From contig JADHVP010000014.1 of assembly GCA_016783945.1 (NCBI GenBank), positions 1 through 42,976 on the forward strand: a DNA stretch of 42,976 nt, given 5' to 3'. A program made the translations under genes and the position numbers. The notes under the pieces are model-generated. The model was not told the DNA's origin and made no database searches. It saw only the letters and a list, made by a program, of their open reading frames with translations. This DNA comes from Ignavibacteria bacterium (lineage in GTDB: Bacteria; Bacteroidota; Ignavibacteria; Tepidaquicellales; Tepidaquicellaceae). Positions within the stretch are counted from its first letter, which is position 1. Every line of letters begins with the position of its first letter. Shown piece by piece: positions 1-9,314 of the stretch.

Positions 1-85
1 TATTATTTGGTTAGAAAGAATAACTTTATTTTCAAAAGTTGCTTATCTATATTAATCCGTTGATTATTTAATCACATAATCAAGA

Positions 86-235
86 ATGTCTAAAATCTTA
101 TTTGAAATCAATTATAATATTTTTCCTGAAAAAAGGGAAGAATATTTAAAAACGATCGAATTAACCGGTAGACAATTCTCTGATTTTATAAAGTACAACA
201 AAGTACAGTACTCTACAAAAGTCGAGGTTTACTAA
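86..235 (+). CDS. small hypothetical protein (49 aa), possibly truncated
   Basis: An ATG-started ORF of 49 codons begins MSKILFEINYNIFPEKREEY and ends in TAA. The first half has plausible protein composition (an amphipathic strand followed by a charged helix). The second half (after about residue 27) looks less protein-like, so this may be the front of a longer gene that is broken or frameshifted. No clear Shine-Dalgarno precedes it. It is followed after about 30 bases by a good intrinsic terminator, which supports a transcribed unit here. I do not recognise a function. Confidence 0.4.
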   Translation: MSKILFEINYNIFPEKREEYLKTIELTGRQFSDFIKYNKVQYSTKVEVY

Positions 236-263
236 ATCATAAACATTTGTGTTTTAGAAGAAG

Positions 264-297
264 AAAAGTAGCTCTGATTTTAGGTGCTACTTTTTAT
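264..297 (+). terminator. intrinsic terminator after the small ORF
   Basis: A 9-bp perfect stem (AAAAGTAGC at 264-272 with GCTACTTTT at 286-294) closes a 13-base loop and runs into a T-rich tract. It separates the small upstream ORF from the phosphodiesterase gene that starts at 346. Confidence 0.75.
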
Positions 298-345
298 TTA
301 AATTTTTGATTAATTTAATTATGTAAAGTATAGAAGAAGTATTTA

Positions 346-2622
346 ATGAAGAACAATTTTTTAAAAAATATTTTTAAAGGAAAAGATAGTTCGAAAGATG
401 TTGACCTAAAGACAAATATCTATGTCAAAATATTAATAGGGATAGTTACTGTTGTAATTGTAATTCTTCTTTTACCAAGTTATAAATCAATTGATACCGA
501 TTACGAAATCGGAACGATTTGGTCTACCGAAGATTTAATAGCTCCGTTTCCTTTCCCAATTTATAAAGATGATAAGATTTATGAGCAAGAGAAGAAAGAT
601 GTGATGGAAAATGTTGCTCCAGTGTTTGTAGAATTAAAAGCTGCTGGAGATATTGATGATTCTTTATTCGTGTTTTTCAAGAGTATTGATGAAGTACTTA
701 ATGAAGCAAGTGACCTCGAAGAAAAAGATGAAGGAGATATTAATTCAGAAGTTTTAAATGAAGGCAAAAATAAACTTAAGGTTCAATTAAATAACGAGCA
801 ATGGTCACGCTTATATAGCTTTAATAAGGATGATATGGGGGAACAGGTTAATGTATCATATCCTTCCTTAAAGTCGCTTTTGGTACAGAACATAAGTGAG
901 TTAAGCCGGAATAAAATAATCAACTTAGACAAATCAAAAATAACTTCTGGAAAAATCTCAATAAAAAGCGAAAATCAAAAACTTCAGGATGTTGAAGAAG
1001 TTGATAAGGTTCGTGACAGGAGTGAGATAATGCGGTTGATAAGAAATCGGTTTGTCCCATTAATCCAGGATTCTGTGCTGCAATCGATTATCTTCGATAT
1101 TTCTAATGCTTTCATAAAAGAAAACCTCTACTATGATGTAGCCTTAACTAATCTCGAAATAAAGAACCGTATTGCACAGATACCAAAAACTATTGGAATC
1201 GTACGTGAAAACGAAAGAATAATAAGTAAACACGATCCGATAACTGAAGCCACCAAATTGAAACTTGATTCTTATAAAAAAATCAGGCTGGAAAAGATGG
1301 GTGTACAGGATTATTTCCTGCAGTACGTTGGGAAAATTCTTACAATAGTCATATTATTAACACTTCTGATATTATTCTTATATTATATCAGGAAAAGGGT
1401 ATATTATGATAATTTAAAACTTGCATTGATATCCTCAATTATACTGATACAGTGTTTTATTGCCTTTGTTAGCCTGAAATTAAAAGTCGATTATCCTGTT
1501 GAACTATTAATATTTGTACCAGTTGCAGCAATCCTGTTAACTATTATTTTCGATTCACGTCTCGCGTTTTATACAACGGTTATTATATGCCTTTTAGTTG
1601 CTGCGGTAAGGGGAGGGGATTATAGCATTGCTTTCGTTTCTTTCTGTGGTTCTGTGTTAGCACTATTTTGTGTAAGGGATATTAAAAATCGTTCACACAT
1701 ATTTCGTTCATTTTTCTTCATACTTGCAGGGTATTCGGTATCAATATTGGCAATTGGTTTAGATAGGACTGAAGGAACTGAAGAAATTTTAACTCAATTG
1801 CTTTTTGGAGGAATAAATTCAATAATGTCTCCTATCATAGCATTTGGTTTCGTAATTTTTTATGAAAGAGTATTCAGAATAACTACGGATTTAACTTTGC
1901 TTGAACTTACTGATTTTAACCATCCTCTTTTGAAAGAACTTTCGACGAAAGCACCGGGAACATTTCATCACAGCATAGTTATGGGTAATCTTTCCTCAGC
2001 GGCAGCAGAGGCAATTGAAGCAAACAGTGTCCTTGCACGTGCAGGATGTTATTATCATGATATTGGTAAAATACTCAAGCCAGAGTTTTTTATCGAGAAC
2101 CAGCTTGAACAGCAAAGCAAGCACGAAACTTTGAATCCTAACATGAGTGCAAAAATTATTATTTCTCACGTTAAAGAAGGAATTGAATTGGCAAAAAAAT
2201 ATAAGGTTCCTCAAGAAGTTATAGATTTTATACCAATGCATCATGGGAATACGCTTGTATCGTATTTTTATAGTAAAGCGAAATCCCAGGTTGATGAAGA
2301 CAAAGAAAATGTTCTGGATTATACTTATAGATATCCCGGACCAAAACCGCAGACAAAAGAAACAGGAATAGTAATGCTTGCCGATACAATTGAAGCTTCT
2401 ACGAGGACAATCGAAGATCCAACACCAAAGAAACTCGAAGATAAAATTGATGATATTATTAAGAAAAGATTTTTGGAAGGTGAGCTTGATGAATGTGATC
2501 TGACTTTAAGAGATCTCTTTAAGATAAAGCAAAGTTTTCTAAAGATTCTTGTAGGTATACATCATCAGAGAATAAAATATCCTGAAGATGAAAAAGAAGA
2601 AGCTAAAAAGAAAAAATCCTAA
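346..2622 (+). CDS. pgpH: 7TM-HD family cyclic-di-AMP phosphodiesterase (PgpH-like)
   Basis: This 758-residue protein has the full PgpH architecture. A cytoplasmic tail is followed by a first membrane helix at about residues 27-45 and a large extracytoplasmic 7TMR-HDED region to about residue 320. A bundle of hydrophobic helices (about 325-510) and a C-terminal HD phosphohydrolase domain follow. Visible metal-binding features are HH at 541-542 (GTFHHSIVMGNLSS), the HD pair H571-D572 in YYHDIGK, and HH at 632-633 (MHHGN). Known members hydrolyse c-di-AMP to pApA and help control osmotic and wall homeostasis; that activity is inferred here from the family. The ATG at 346 follows an AG-rich stretch and gives a normal full-length protein. 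The recombinase gene follows 47 bases later and may be co-transcribed. Confidence 0.93.
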   Translation: MKNNFLKNIFKGKDSSKDVDLKTNIYVKILIGIVTVVIVILLLPSYKSIDTDYEIGTIWSTEDLIAPFPFPIYKDDKIYEQEKKDVMENVAPVFVELKAAGDIDDSLFVFFKSIDEVLNEASDLEEKDEGDINSEVLNEGKNKLKVQLNNEQWSRLYSFNKDDMGEQVNVSYPSLKSLLVQNISELSRNKIINLDKSKITSGKISIKSENQKLQDVEEVDKVRDRSEIMRLIRNRFVPLIQDSVLQSIIFDISNAFIKENLYYDVALTNLEIKNRIAQIPKTIGIVRENERIISKHDPITEATKLKLDSYKKIRLEKMGVQDYFLQYVGKILTIVILLTLLILFLYYIRKRVYYDNLKLALISSIILIQCFIAFVSLKLKVDYPVELLIFVPVAAILLTIIFDSRLAFYTTVIICLLVAAVRGGDYSIAFVSFCGSVLALFCVRDIKNRSHIFRSFFFILAGYSVSILAIGLDRTEGTEEILTQLLFGGINSIMSPIIAFGFVIFYERVFRITTDLTLLELTDFNHPLLKELSTKAPGTFHHSIVMGNLSSAAAEAIEANSVLARAGCYYHDIGKILKPEFFIENQLEQQSKHETLNPNMSAKIIISHVKEGIELAKKYKVPQEVIDFIPMHHGNTLVSYFYSKAKSQVDEDKENVLDYTYRYPGPKPQTKETGIVMLADTIEASTRTIEDPTPKKLEDKIDDIIKKRFLEGELDECDLTLRDLFKIKQSFLKILVGIHHQRIKYPEDEKEEAKKKKS

Positions 2623-2669
2623 AATAATTCCCTTCATAATTCATTTTTTTTTATTTACTGGATTTTTCT

Positions 2670-3587
2670 ATGAGTGATTTTGAACTTCAAAAGAGATTAT
2701 TCAATAATTTCCTCAGAACCGAAAAATCCCTTTCCGAAAACTCAATACAGTCATACAATTTTGATATCGATAGATTCTTTGTATATGTTAACGATGTAAA
2801 GTTGGTGGATTCAATAAAGAAAATTGATGAAAAAATCGTATCGGATTATATTGGTTATTTAAGGAAAACAGAGACCAAAAGAGGAAATAAATATTCAGAA
2901 AAATCCATCAACAGATTTATTTCTTCGCTAAAGTCCTTTTTCAATTTTCTCTTATCTGAGAATGTTATAAAGAATAATCCATTTGAAAATATAGATACAC
3001 CTAAAACTTCAAAGGTTTTACCAACTGTCCTTTCGATAAACGAAGTCGAAGAAATGCTGAAGGTCCCGGACGTAAAAGACAGGCTTGGATTAAGAGATAA
3101 GGCAATTCTCGAAACAATGTATGCATCAGGCTTAAGGGTTAGCGAGTTGATTAATCTTGAAATTTCAAATATTTTTTTCGAAGAAGGATTTGTCAGGATA
3201 ATTGGAAAAGGTTCAAAGGAAAGAATCGTTCCAATAGGCAGGTCTGCTTTGAAATATATCACGAAGTATATCAAAGAAAGCAGGGAGTTTCTAAAAAATT
3301 CCCGTTCTGAAAATTATCTGTTCCTTAACTTTAGGGGAAGTAAATTATCAAGGATGGCAATTTGGGATATTGTCAGGAAATATTGCAAGCAGGCTAAAAT
3401 TGCGAAAGAAATTCATCCCCATACACTCCGCCATTCATTTGCAACTCATCTGCTTGAAGGAGGTGCTGATATTAGAATTATACAGGAAATGCTCGGTCAT
3501 TCGGATATTTCTACAACACAGATCTATACACACATCGATATAGAATATTTAATCGAAGTTCATAAGTCATTTCACCCAAGAGCATAA
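2670..3587 (+). CDS. xerD: XerD-type tyrosine site-specific recombinase
   Basis: This 305-residue protein has an N-terminal SAM-like core-binding domain (about 1-100) and a C-terminal tyrosine recombinase domain. The catalytic set is intact: R156 (SGLRVSEL), a lysine in the GKGSKER beta-hairpin, H251 and R254 (HTLRHSFATHLL), H277 (LGHSDIS) and the nucleophile Y286 (TTQIYTH). The end in HPRA and the GHSDISTTQIYTH block are typical of XerC/XerD. The GHSD form leans to XerD, but the two cannot be told apart with certainty by eye. Its expected role is resolving chromosome dimers at dif during division. Standard length and no nearby integration site argue against a mobile-element integrase. Confidence 0.9.
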   Translation: MSDFELQKRLFNNFLRTEKSLSENSIQSYNFDIDRFFVYVNDVKLVDSIKKIDEKIVSDYIGYLRKTETKRGNKYSEKSINRFISSLKSFFNFLLSENVIKNNPFENIDTPKTSKVLPTVLSINEVEEMLKVPDVKDRLGLRDKAILETMYASGLRVSELINLEISNIFFEEGFVRIIGKGSKERIVPIGRSALKYITKYIKESREFLKNSRSENYLFLNFRGSKLSRMAIWDIVRKYCKQAKIAKEIHPHTLRHSFATHLLEGGADIRIIQEMLGHSDISTTQIYTHIDIEYLIEVHKSFHPRA

Positions 3588-4447
3588 AATTTCTTCAATA
3601 AAATAAAATAATTTATGTTCTTTTCTTTTTAAATTATTTATTATACATTTTATGTGAACGTATTATTATGTAATACGAATGGCGGGGTAGAAAAATTATT
3701 TCCTCTTACATTAGAGAGGTTTAAGAAGATGCGGCTCGTGAAAAATAGTATTTTAAAAAATAGAGTAGAAAATCTTCTAAAGAATCATATGATTAATCGA
3801 ATGAAAATTTTTTAAGTACTAATACAGGTTTATTGTATTATGAAATTTATGAGTGAACCAGTGAACCGCATCCTCTTCCATTTTTTTAATAGAATTAGAA
3901 GAAAGAAATTAGTCTACTTTTGAAAGATACACACAGCAGGATTGCTATATTGTGAATGAATTTATTCTCTAAATATTACGGATAAATAAATGATGCTTCT
4001 AAAATTTTTCTTTAGATATTCTGTATAACTAACAATTAAATATATATAAAATATATTATTTGGTATAATAATTGCACTCTATTGATTTTTACTTATAGGA
4101 ATTATTGTAAGATAACAACAAAGACTATAACTTAAACTTAAAATAAAAAGATTAACTTTGTCTTACTTTAACGGATTTTTGATAAATGATTTAAGTAAAA
4201 TAACTGTAATATCAAGATATTATATAGGATGAGGTGCAAGAATCTTCTGAATGATAATATGAGATTAAGCATATTTGTTAAAGTAACTAGTTAATAAATT
4301 TATTGAAAAAGATAATATGGAGATTATAAATAATAGTCTACATACTATCATTTTGATATTTCAATTTGTTCATTGTATTTAGTAATATGAAAATTAATAT
4401 TTCTTTATTTTCATTTATTCTTAATTAAACTTACTTACATAACTAAA
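3588..4447. other. 860-bp AT-rich gap without a credible gene
   Basis: No ORF here has convincing composition; the best is a 28-codon AT-rich reading frame at 3729-3815. An imperfect inverted pair, AAGAAGATGCGG (3723-3734) and CCGCATCCTCTT (3866-3877, 11 of 12 matching), lies in its first third. The part close to 4448 presumably holds the promoter of the T9SS gene, but no consensus could be picked with confidence. Confidence 0.6.
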
Positions 4448-4467
4448 TTACGCTTAGCGTAAGGAGG
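4448..4467 (+). promoter_or_regulatory. 5'UTR hairpin abutting the Shine-Dalgarno
   Basis: TTACGC (4448-4453) pairs with GCGTAA (4457-4462) over a TTA loop. The Shine-Dalgarno AGGAGG (4462-4467) starts on the last base of the stem, and the ATG is at 4472. The same arrangement, with a different loop, sits before the paralogous gene at 6536. It may stabilise the mRNA 5' end or gate ribosome binding; either role is inference. Confidence 0.55.
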
Positions 4468-4471
4468 AATA

Positions 4472-6109
4472 ATGAAACATTTAATCGACTGCTTAGGAAA
4501 GAAAATTGGCTTACTTAGTATTGTTATGTCATTTCTTTTCTTGGCAAGTTTCAACAATTCAGAAGCACAAAATTTTGCTGCATTAGGTAGCGGGGTAAAC
4601 GGTCCATATGTATGGACAGTTATTGTTTTTAATGGTGATTTGATCGTTGGTGGTGATTTTACTAGCCCCGGTAACCGTATTGCCAAATGGAATGGTACTT
4701 CCTGGTCAACATTGGGAACAGGAATGAACGGAACTGTAAGGGATCTTGCAGTATTTAATAATGAATTATATGCTGTAGGAACGTTTACTAATGCTGGAGG
4801 AGTTACTGCAAATCGTATTGCCAAATGGAATGGAACATCCTGGTCAGCCTTGGGATTAGGTTTGAACAGTTCTACTTATGCGTTGCACGTTTTTGGTAAT
4901 GCTTTATATGTAGGTGGTAATTTTACAACTGCAGGTGGTATTACTGTTAACAGAATTGCTAAGTGGAACGGTGCATGGTCAGCACTCGGAAGCGGAACCA
5001 ATAATACAGTTTATGCTTTAGACAACTTAGGGAATAATCTAATCGTTGGAGGAGCTTTTACAACGGTTGGAGGAGTTCCTGTAAATAGAGTTGGCAGATG
5101 GGATGGTAACAATTGGTATACTATGGGTTCTGGATTTAGTAATGGATCGGTGTACAGTTTTCTTGTACATGATAGTACTCTTTATGCTGGTGGAACATTT
5201 ACTTCTTCCAGTTCAACACAAACCCGTAGAATTGCTAAATGGACCGGTTCAAATTGGTCTGAATTTGGTGGTGGTACAAACGGGACTGTATATGCTTTAG
5301 GTACTTACCTTGGTGATATTTTCGTTAGCGGATTATTCACTCAAGCTGGCGGTACTTCGGTTTCAAATATTGTAAGGTGGACAGGTTCATCTTTTGTTGG
5401 ACTTGGTAACACAAACGGTTCAGTAAGAGCACTAGGTGAATTTGATGCGAATTTAATAGCCGGTGGATGGTTTACAAACGTTGGCGGTGTTCCTGCAAAC
5501 AGAGTTGCTAAATGGGGTAGTATACCCGTTGCTCCAACTCTGGTTTCTCCTCCTAACAATTCACTTGAAGTTTCTTTAACACCAACTCTCGAGTGGATTG
5601 ATATTCCGAATGCTTTCGATTATAGAGTGCAGCTTACAGATGATCCAAATTTTGCTACAACTATAGTCAATGTACCCGGTATAGTACCAAATCAGTATAC
5701 TATACCAAGTGGACTGCTAAATCTTGGTACTGTATATTTCTGGAGAGTAAATGCAAGAAGCGGTATGGGAACCAGTAGTTATTCTACGATTTGGTTCTTT
5801 ACAACTGTTGTAACTGGAATTACACAAACCAGCAGTGAAATACCAGCAGAATTTAAACTCTATAATAATTATCCGAATCCATTCAACCCTTCTACAAAAA
5901 TTAAATTTGATATTCCCAAAGGTGGATTTGTAAATCTTATGGTTTATGATGCACTTGGCAGGGAAGTAGAAGATTTAGTGAATAAGGATCTTGCTCCTGG
6001 TTCTTACGAAGCAATCTGGAATGCAGATGAATTTACAAGTGGAATTTATTTTTACAAGATCGAAACCACGGATTTTGTCGAAACACAGAAAATGATGCTT
6101 ATCAAATAA
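4472..6109 (+). CDS. T9SS-sorted seven-bladed beta-propeller protein (copy 1)
   Basis: A 545-residue secreted protein. A signal peptide covers about 1-33 (ending NNSEAQ). Seven repeats of about 45 residues follow (about 34-345), each of the form LGSG.NG.VYAL..FNG.LIVGG.FT.AGG...NRIAKWNG.SWS, which predicts a seven-bladed propeller. An Fn3-like domain (about 348-445, with VYFWRVNA and WFFTT) and a C-terminal type IX sorting domain (YNNYPNPFNPSTKIKFDIP to KMMLIK) complete it. The CTD directs export by the T9SS and surface attachment or release. No catalytic motif is visible, so a binding or adhesive surface role is likely but unproven. Paralogues lie at 6536 and 10390. The start has a strong SD next to a hairpin, and a terminator follows. 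Confidence 0.88.
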   Translation: MKHLIDCLGKKIGLLSIVMSFLFLASFNNSEAQNFAALGSGVNGPYVWTVIVFNGDLIVGGDFTSPGNRIAKWNGTSWSTLGTGMNGTVRDLAVFNNELYAVGTFTNAGGVTANRIAKWNGTSWSALGLGLNSSTYALHVFGNALYVGGNFTTAGGITVNRIAKWNGAWSALGSGTNNTVYALDNLGNNLIVGGAFTTVGGVPVNRVGRWDGNNWYTMGSGFSNGSVYSFLVHDSTLYAGGTFTSSSSTQTRRIAKWTGSNWSEFGGGTNGTVYALGTYLGDIFVSGLFTQAGGTSVSNIVRWTGSSFVGLGNTNGSVRALGEFDANLIAGGWFTNVGGVPANRVAKWGSIPVAPTLVSPPNNSLEVSLTPTLEWIDIPNAFDYRVQLTDDPNFATTIVNVPGIVPNQYTIPSGLLNLGTVYFWRVNARSGMGTSSYSTIWFFTTVVTGITQTSSEIPAEFKLYNNYPNPFNPSTKIKFDIPKGGFVNLMVYDALGREVEDLVNKDLAPGSYEAIWNADEFTSGIYFYKIETTDFVETQKMMLIK

Positions 6110-6135
6110 CTACCTGAATTATTTGAATTATTTTT

Positions 6136-6176
6136 AAGAGGTGATTTCTATTCACAGGAATCACCTCTTTTCTTTT
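6136..6176 (+). terminator. intrinsic terminator of T9SS copy 1
   Basis: AAGAGGTGATTTC (6136-6148) pairs with GAATCACCTCTT (6158-6169) apart from one bulged T, and is followed by TTCTTTT. It is a strong hairpin 27 bases after the stop codon. Confidence 0.88.
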
Positions 6177-6508
6177 AAAATTATTTATTATAAGTGATAA
6201 TTCAATATATATAACCTTCCATATTTCTTTCTGTATTTTTACGTTTTTCTATTTTTGTAATTAATTCTTAATAAGAATTCTTGAGATTTATTAATTGTAG
6301 CTCCATAATTAATCCTAAAAATTCAAAAATAATTTATTTTACTCTTGACATTTTTAATATCAATAATTAAATTAATTGAAAGCAAATATACTATTATTTG
6401 ATATTATACATAGTAAATTGACTACATTTAATTTTCTTTAAATCATCAATGATAAACTTCAGATTTTCAACTAATACTAAAATAAATTTTAAAAAAAATA
6501 ATGCTTAA
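6177..6508. other. AT-rich intergenic region upstream of T9SS copy 2
   Basis: About 330 bases of strongly AT-rich sequence with no credible ORF or RNA gene. It presumably contains the promoter and leader of the gene at 6536. I see no recognisable structured RNA other than the hairpin at its 3' end. Confidence 0.55.
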
Positions 6509-6529
6509 TACGCAAAATGCGTAAGGAGG
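6509..6529 (+). promoter_or_regulatory. 5'UTR hairpin abutting the Shine-Dalgarno
   Basis: TACGCA (6509-6514) pairs with TGCGTA (6518-6523) over an AAA loop. The Shine-Dalgarno GGAGG (6525-6529) follows one base later, and the ATG is at 6536. The stem keeps the ACGC/GCGT core of the hairpin at 4448 although the loop differs, which suggests the structure itself is kept. Confidence 0.55.
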
Positions 6530-6535
6530 AGCGTA

Positions 6536-8191
6536 ATGTTAACTTATACTCAGTTCAAAAAAACCAAGAATAATATACTTTTTGGCTTTCTTTTATTGTT
6601 CTTTATATTATTCGTTTTCTGTTCTAATAATACTCAAGCGCAAGGATTTGCTCCAATGAGTTTAGGTATGAATAATACTGTACAAGCTGTAACTGTTTAC
6701 AATGGATATTTAATTGCAGCTGGTTCTTTTACGACTGCGGGTGGAATTCCTATGAATAGAATTGCCAAATGGGATGGGATAAGCTGGACACCTTTAGGTT
6801 CAGGAATGAACAGTACAATTAGAGCATTGGAAGTCTACAATAATGCGCTTTATGCTGGTGGTGATTTCACAAGCGCAGGCGGGGTAAGTGCGAACAGGAT
6901 TGCTAAGTGGAATGGTTCTGGTTGGTCGGCACTTGGTTCGGGATTAAATGGAAACGTTTATGCTTTAAAGGTTTATGGTGGTGATCTCATTGTTGCTGGA
7001 GGTTTTATAACAGCAGGAGGTGTAACATCTAATCATATTGCAAAGTGGAATAGTTCATGGTCTGCATTAGGAGCAGGTACTAATTCAACTATTCATTCTC
7101 TTACTGTTTATAATAATTTATTAATTGTAGGAGGAGAATTTACGAACATTGCAGGAATAACAGTAAAAAGAATTGCAAGCTGGAATGGTGGGAGCTGGTC
7201 GACCTTAGCAAATGGTATTGATAATGGCGTTGTCAATGCTCTGATTACATATAATAATAATTTAATAGCAGGTGGGTCTTTCACTTCTGTCAATGGTTCT
7301 ACTCGCTTAAGAATAGCTACCTGGAATGGTTCATCATGGTCTGGAATGGGTTCTGGAGTAGATGATGTAGTTTATTCCTTCTCGACATTTCTGGGTGATC
7401 TTTATGTGGGAGGTATATTCACTAACTCTGGAAGCACATCTGCATATAAAGTTGCTAAATGGAATGGATTTGCCTGGACAGGTCTTGGTGTAATAAATGG
7501 CTCTGTTTATGCATTAGGTAATTATCATTCGACTTTAATTTTAGGAGGTTCATTTACAAATGCTGGCGGTAATAATATGAACAAGATTGCTATGTGGGGA
7601 AGTATTCCTGCTGCTCCTTCATTATTATTTCCCGCAAATGGCTCCACCGGTATATCGGTAACAACAACACTCGATTGGACGAACGTTTATAATGCATCTT
7701 CATACGGTGTGCAACTTTCTGCTAGCCCGAGTTTTACTACAACAGTAATAAACGCATCAGGATTATCTGTTTCTGAATATTCAATTCCTTATGGTATTCT
7801 AAGTCCTAATACAGTTTATTTCTGGAGGGCTAATGCTGCTAATGGTATGGGTGCAGGTCCATACTCTGCTTTCTGGTTCTTTACAACGGCTTTAACTAAT
7901 ATTAGTCAAACAAGTGGCCAGATACCTTCTGAATTTAAATTATATAATAATTACCCGAATCCGTTCAATCCAGCTACGAAAATAAAATTTGATCTCCCTG
8001 AAAAAAGTTTTGTAAAGCTGATTGTTTATGATGCTCTTGGCAGGGAGTTAGATAGGTTAGTAAATGATAATCTATCACCTGGCACGTATGAGGTTGGTTG
8101 GTGTGGTCATGATTTTACAAGTGGTGCTTATTTCTATAGAATTATAACCGATAATAATATTGAAACAAAAAAGATGATGTTAATCAAATAA
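6536..8191 (+). CDS. T9SS-sorted seven-bladed beta-propeller protein (copy 2)
   Basis: A 551-residue paralogue of the 4472 protein with the same architecture. It has a signal peptide or anchor (about 1-36, ending NNTQAQ), seven propeller blades (about 37-355), an Fn3-like domain with VYFWRANA and WFFTT, and a type IX sorting CTD (NNYPNPFNPATKIKFDLP ... KKMMLIK). Blade 3 ends WNSSWS, one residue shorter than the other blades, exactly as in copies 1 and 3, so the whole propeller was duplicated rather than single blades. A cell-surface or released T9SS cargo is expected; its ligand is unknown. Expression is probably monocistronic, with its own leader hairpin and a perfect terminator. Confidence 0.88.
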   Translation: MLTYTQFKKTKNNILFGFLLLFFILFVFCSNNTQAQGFAPMSLGMNNTVQAVTVYNGYLIAAGSFTTAGGIPMNRIAKWDGISWTPLGSGMNSTIRALEVYNNALYAGGDFTSAGGVSANRIAKWNGSGWSALGSGLNGNVYALKVYGGDLIVAGGFITAGGVTSNHIAKWNSSWSALGAGTNSTIHSLTVYNNLLIVGGEFTNIAGITVKRIASWNGGSWSTLANGIDNGVVNALITYNNNLIAGGSFTSVNGSTRLRIATWNGSSWSGMGSGVDDVVYSFSTFLGDLYVGGIFTNSGSTSAYKVAKWNGFAWTGLGVINGSVYALGNYHSTLILGGSFTNAGGNNMNKIAMWGSIPAAPSLLFPANGSTGISVTTTLDWTNVYNASSYGVQLSASPSFTTTVINASGLSVSEYSIPYGILSPNTVYFWRANAANGMGAGPYSAFWFFTTALTNISQTSGQIPSEFKLYNNYPNPFNPATKIKFDLPEKSFVKLIVYDALGRELDRLVNDNLSPGTYEVGWCGHDFTSGAYFYRIITDNNIETKKMMLIK

Positions 8192-8221
8192 ATTCCATAT
8201 AAGTTATATTCTTGCCACCTT

Positions 8222-8266
8222 AAAGGGGTAATTCAATTATTTGAATTACCCCTTTGTCTTTTTTTT
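8222..8266 (+). terminator. very strong intrinsic terminator of T9SS copy 2
   Basis: A perfect 15-bp stem (arms 8222-8236 and 8241-8255, beginning AAAGGGGTAATTCAA) with a TTAT loop is followed by GTC and a run of eight T. It insulates the downstream SDR gene. Confidence 0.93.
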
Positions 8267-8335
8267 ATTTGATTTTTAATAAAGCAAACTTTATTTTTAA
8301 ATAAGTAGCCTTAATAATTAAAGACAAAAAAAAAC

Positions 8336-9277
8336 ATGGCTATGCAAAATCTACATGCTGTAACCGGAGCATTCGGATATTCCGGGAAATATATTGCACA
8401 GAGATTACTCGATGAAAGCCATCAAGTAATAACACTTACTAACTCACCTCATCGAAGACATCATTTTAGAAAAGATATAGAAGCAGTCCCATTTGATTTT
8501 GAGAATCCCAAAAAACTTACAGAGTCTCTTAAAGGTGTGGAAGTCCTTTACAATACTTATTGGGTAAGGTTTAATCACAGAACGTTCGCACAGGCAGATG
8601 CTGTGAAAAATACAATTACGTTATTCAATTCAGCGAAAGATGCAGGAGTGGAAAGGATAGTACATGTTAGTATATCGAATCCTTCTGAAGATTCGGATCT
8701 TGAGTATTTCAAGTATAAAGCAGAGCTGGAGAAAGCACTAATTGAAACCAATGTATCGTATTCAATACTTCGTCCTACAGTTCTTTTTGGAAAGGAGGAT
8801 ATTTTAATAAATAACATTGCATGGTCCTTGCGGCATTTTCCGTTTATCGGTGTTTTTGGAGATGGTTCGTACAAACTTCAACCAATATACGTAGATGATC
8901 TTGCTGCACTGGCAGTTAAGCAAGGTAAGAATAGAGACAATACGGTGATAAATGCAATCGGTCCCGAAACATTTGCATTCAAAGGTCTCGTCCAGGAAAT
9001 CGGAAATATTATCGGTAAAAAACGACTTATTATTTCAGTACCACCTTCATTGGGTTATATTACAGGAAAAATAATTGGTTTTTTTATGAACGATATAATG
9101 ATCACACGAGAAGAAATTAAAGGGCTAATGAGAGAACTGTTATATGTTGATGAACCTCCAACAGGAACGACAAAACTAACAGAATGGACAAAGAAACATG
9201 CGGATACACTTGGTAGAAAATATACAAGTGAGTTAATGCGACGAATTGATAGGAAGACTGAGTATGAGAGTAATTGA
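8336..9277 (+). CDS. NAD(P)-binding atypical SDR (NmrA/NDUFA9-like)
   Basis: A 313-residue single-domain Rossmann protein. The N-terminal TGAFGYSGKYIAQRLL (about residues 10-25) is the nucleotide-binding glycine motif (G-x-x-G-x-x-G). Further SDR features are VEVLYNTYWVRF, VHVSISNPSEDS, and YSILRPTVLFG around residues 145-155. The usual YxxxK pair is replaced by an ordinary YFKYKAELEKAL helix, as in atypical extended SDRs. It is probably an NAD(P)-dependent epimerase/reductase or a redox-sensing or quinone-related protein; the substrate cannot be deduced. No Shine-Dalgarno is evident before the ATG, as is common in Bacteroidota. The next two genes lie close downstream on the same strand. Confidence 0.82.
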   Translation: MAMQNLHAVTGAFGYSGKYIAQRLLDESHQVITLTNSPHRRHHFRKDIEAVPFDFENPKKLTESLKGVEVLYNTYWVRFNHRTFAQADAVKNTITLFNSAKDAGVERIVHVSISNPSEDSDLEYFKYKAELEKALIETNVSYSILRPTVLFGKEDILINNIAWSLRHFPFIGVFGDGSYKLQPIYVDDLAALAVKQGKNRDNTVINAIGPETFAFKGLVQEIGNIIGKKRLIISVPPSLGYITGKIIGFFMNDIMITREEIKGLMRELLYVDEPPTGTTKLTEWTKKHADTLGRKYTSELMRRIDRKTEYESN

Positions 9278-9314
9278 AAATTTCATCTGAAGTGTTTAAT
9301 TTTAATAAAGTAAA

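Noticed and set aside
3729-3815. A 28-codon ORF in the long gap
   Set aside because: AT-rich, K/N-rich composition expected by chance, with no Shine-Dalgarno.
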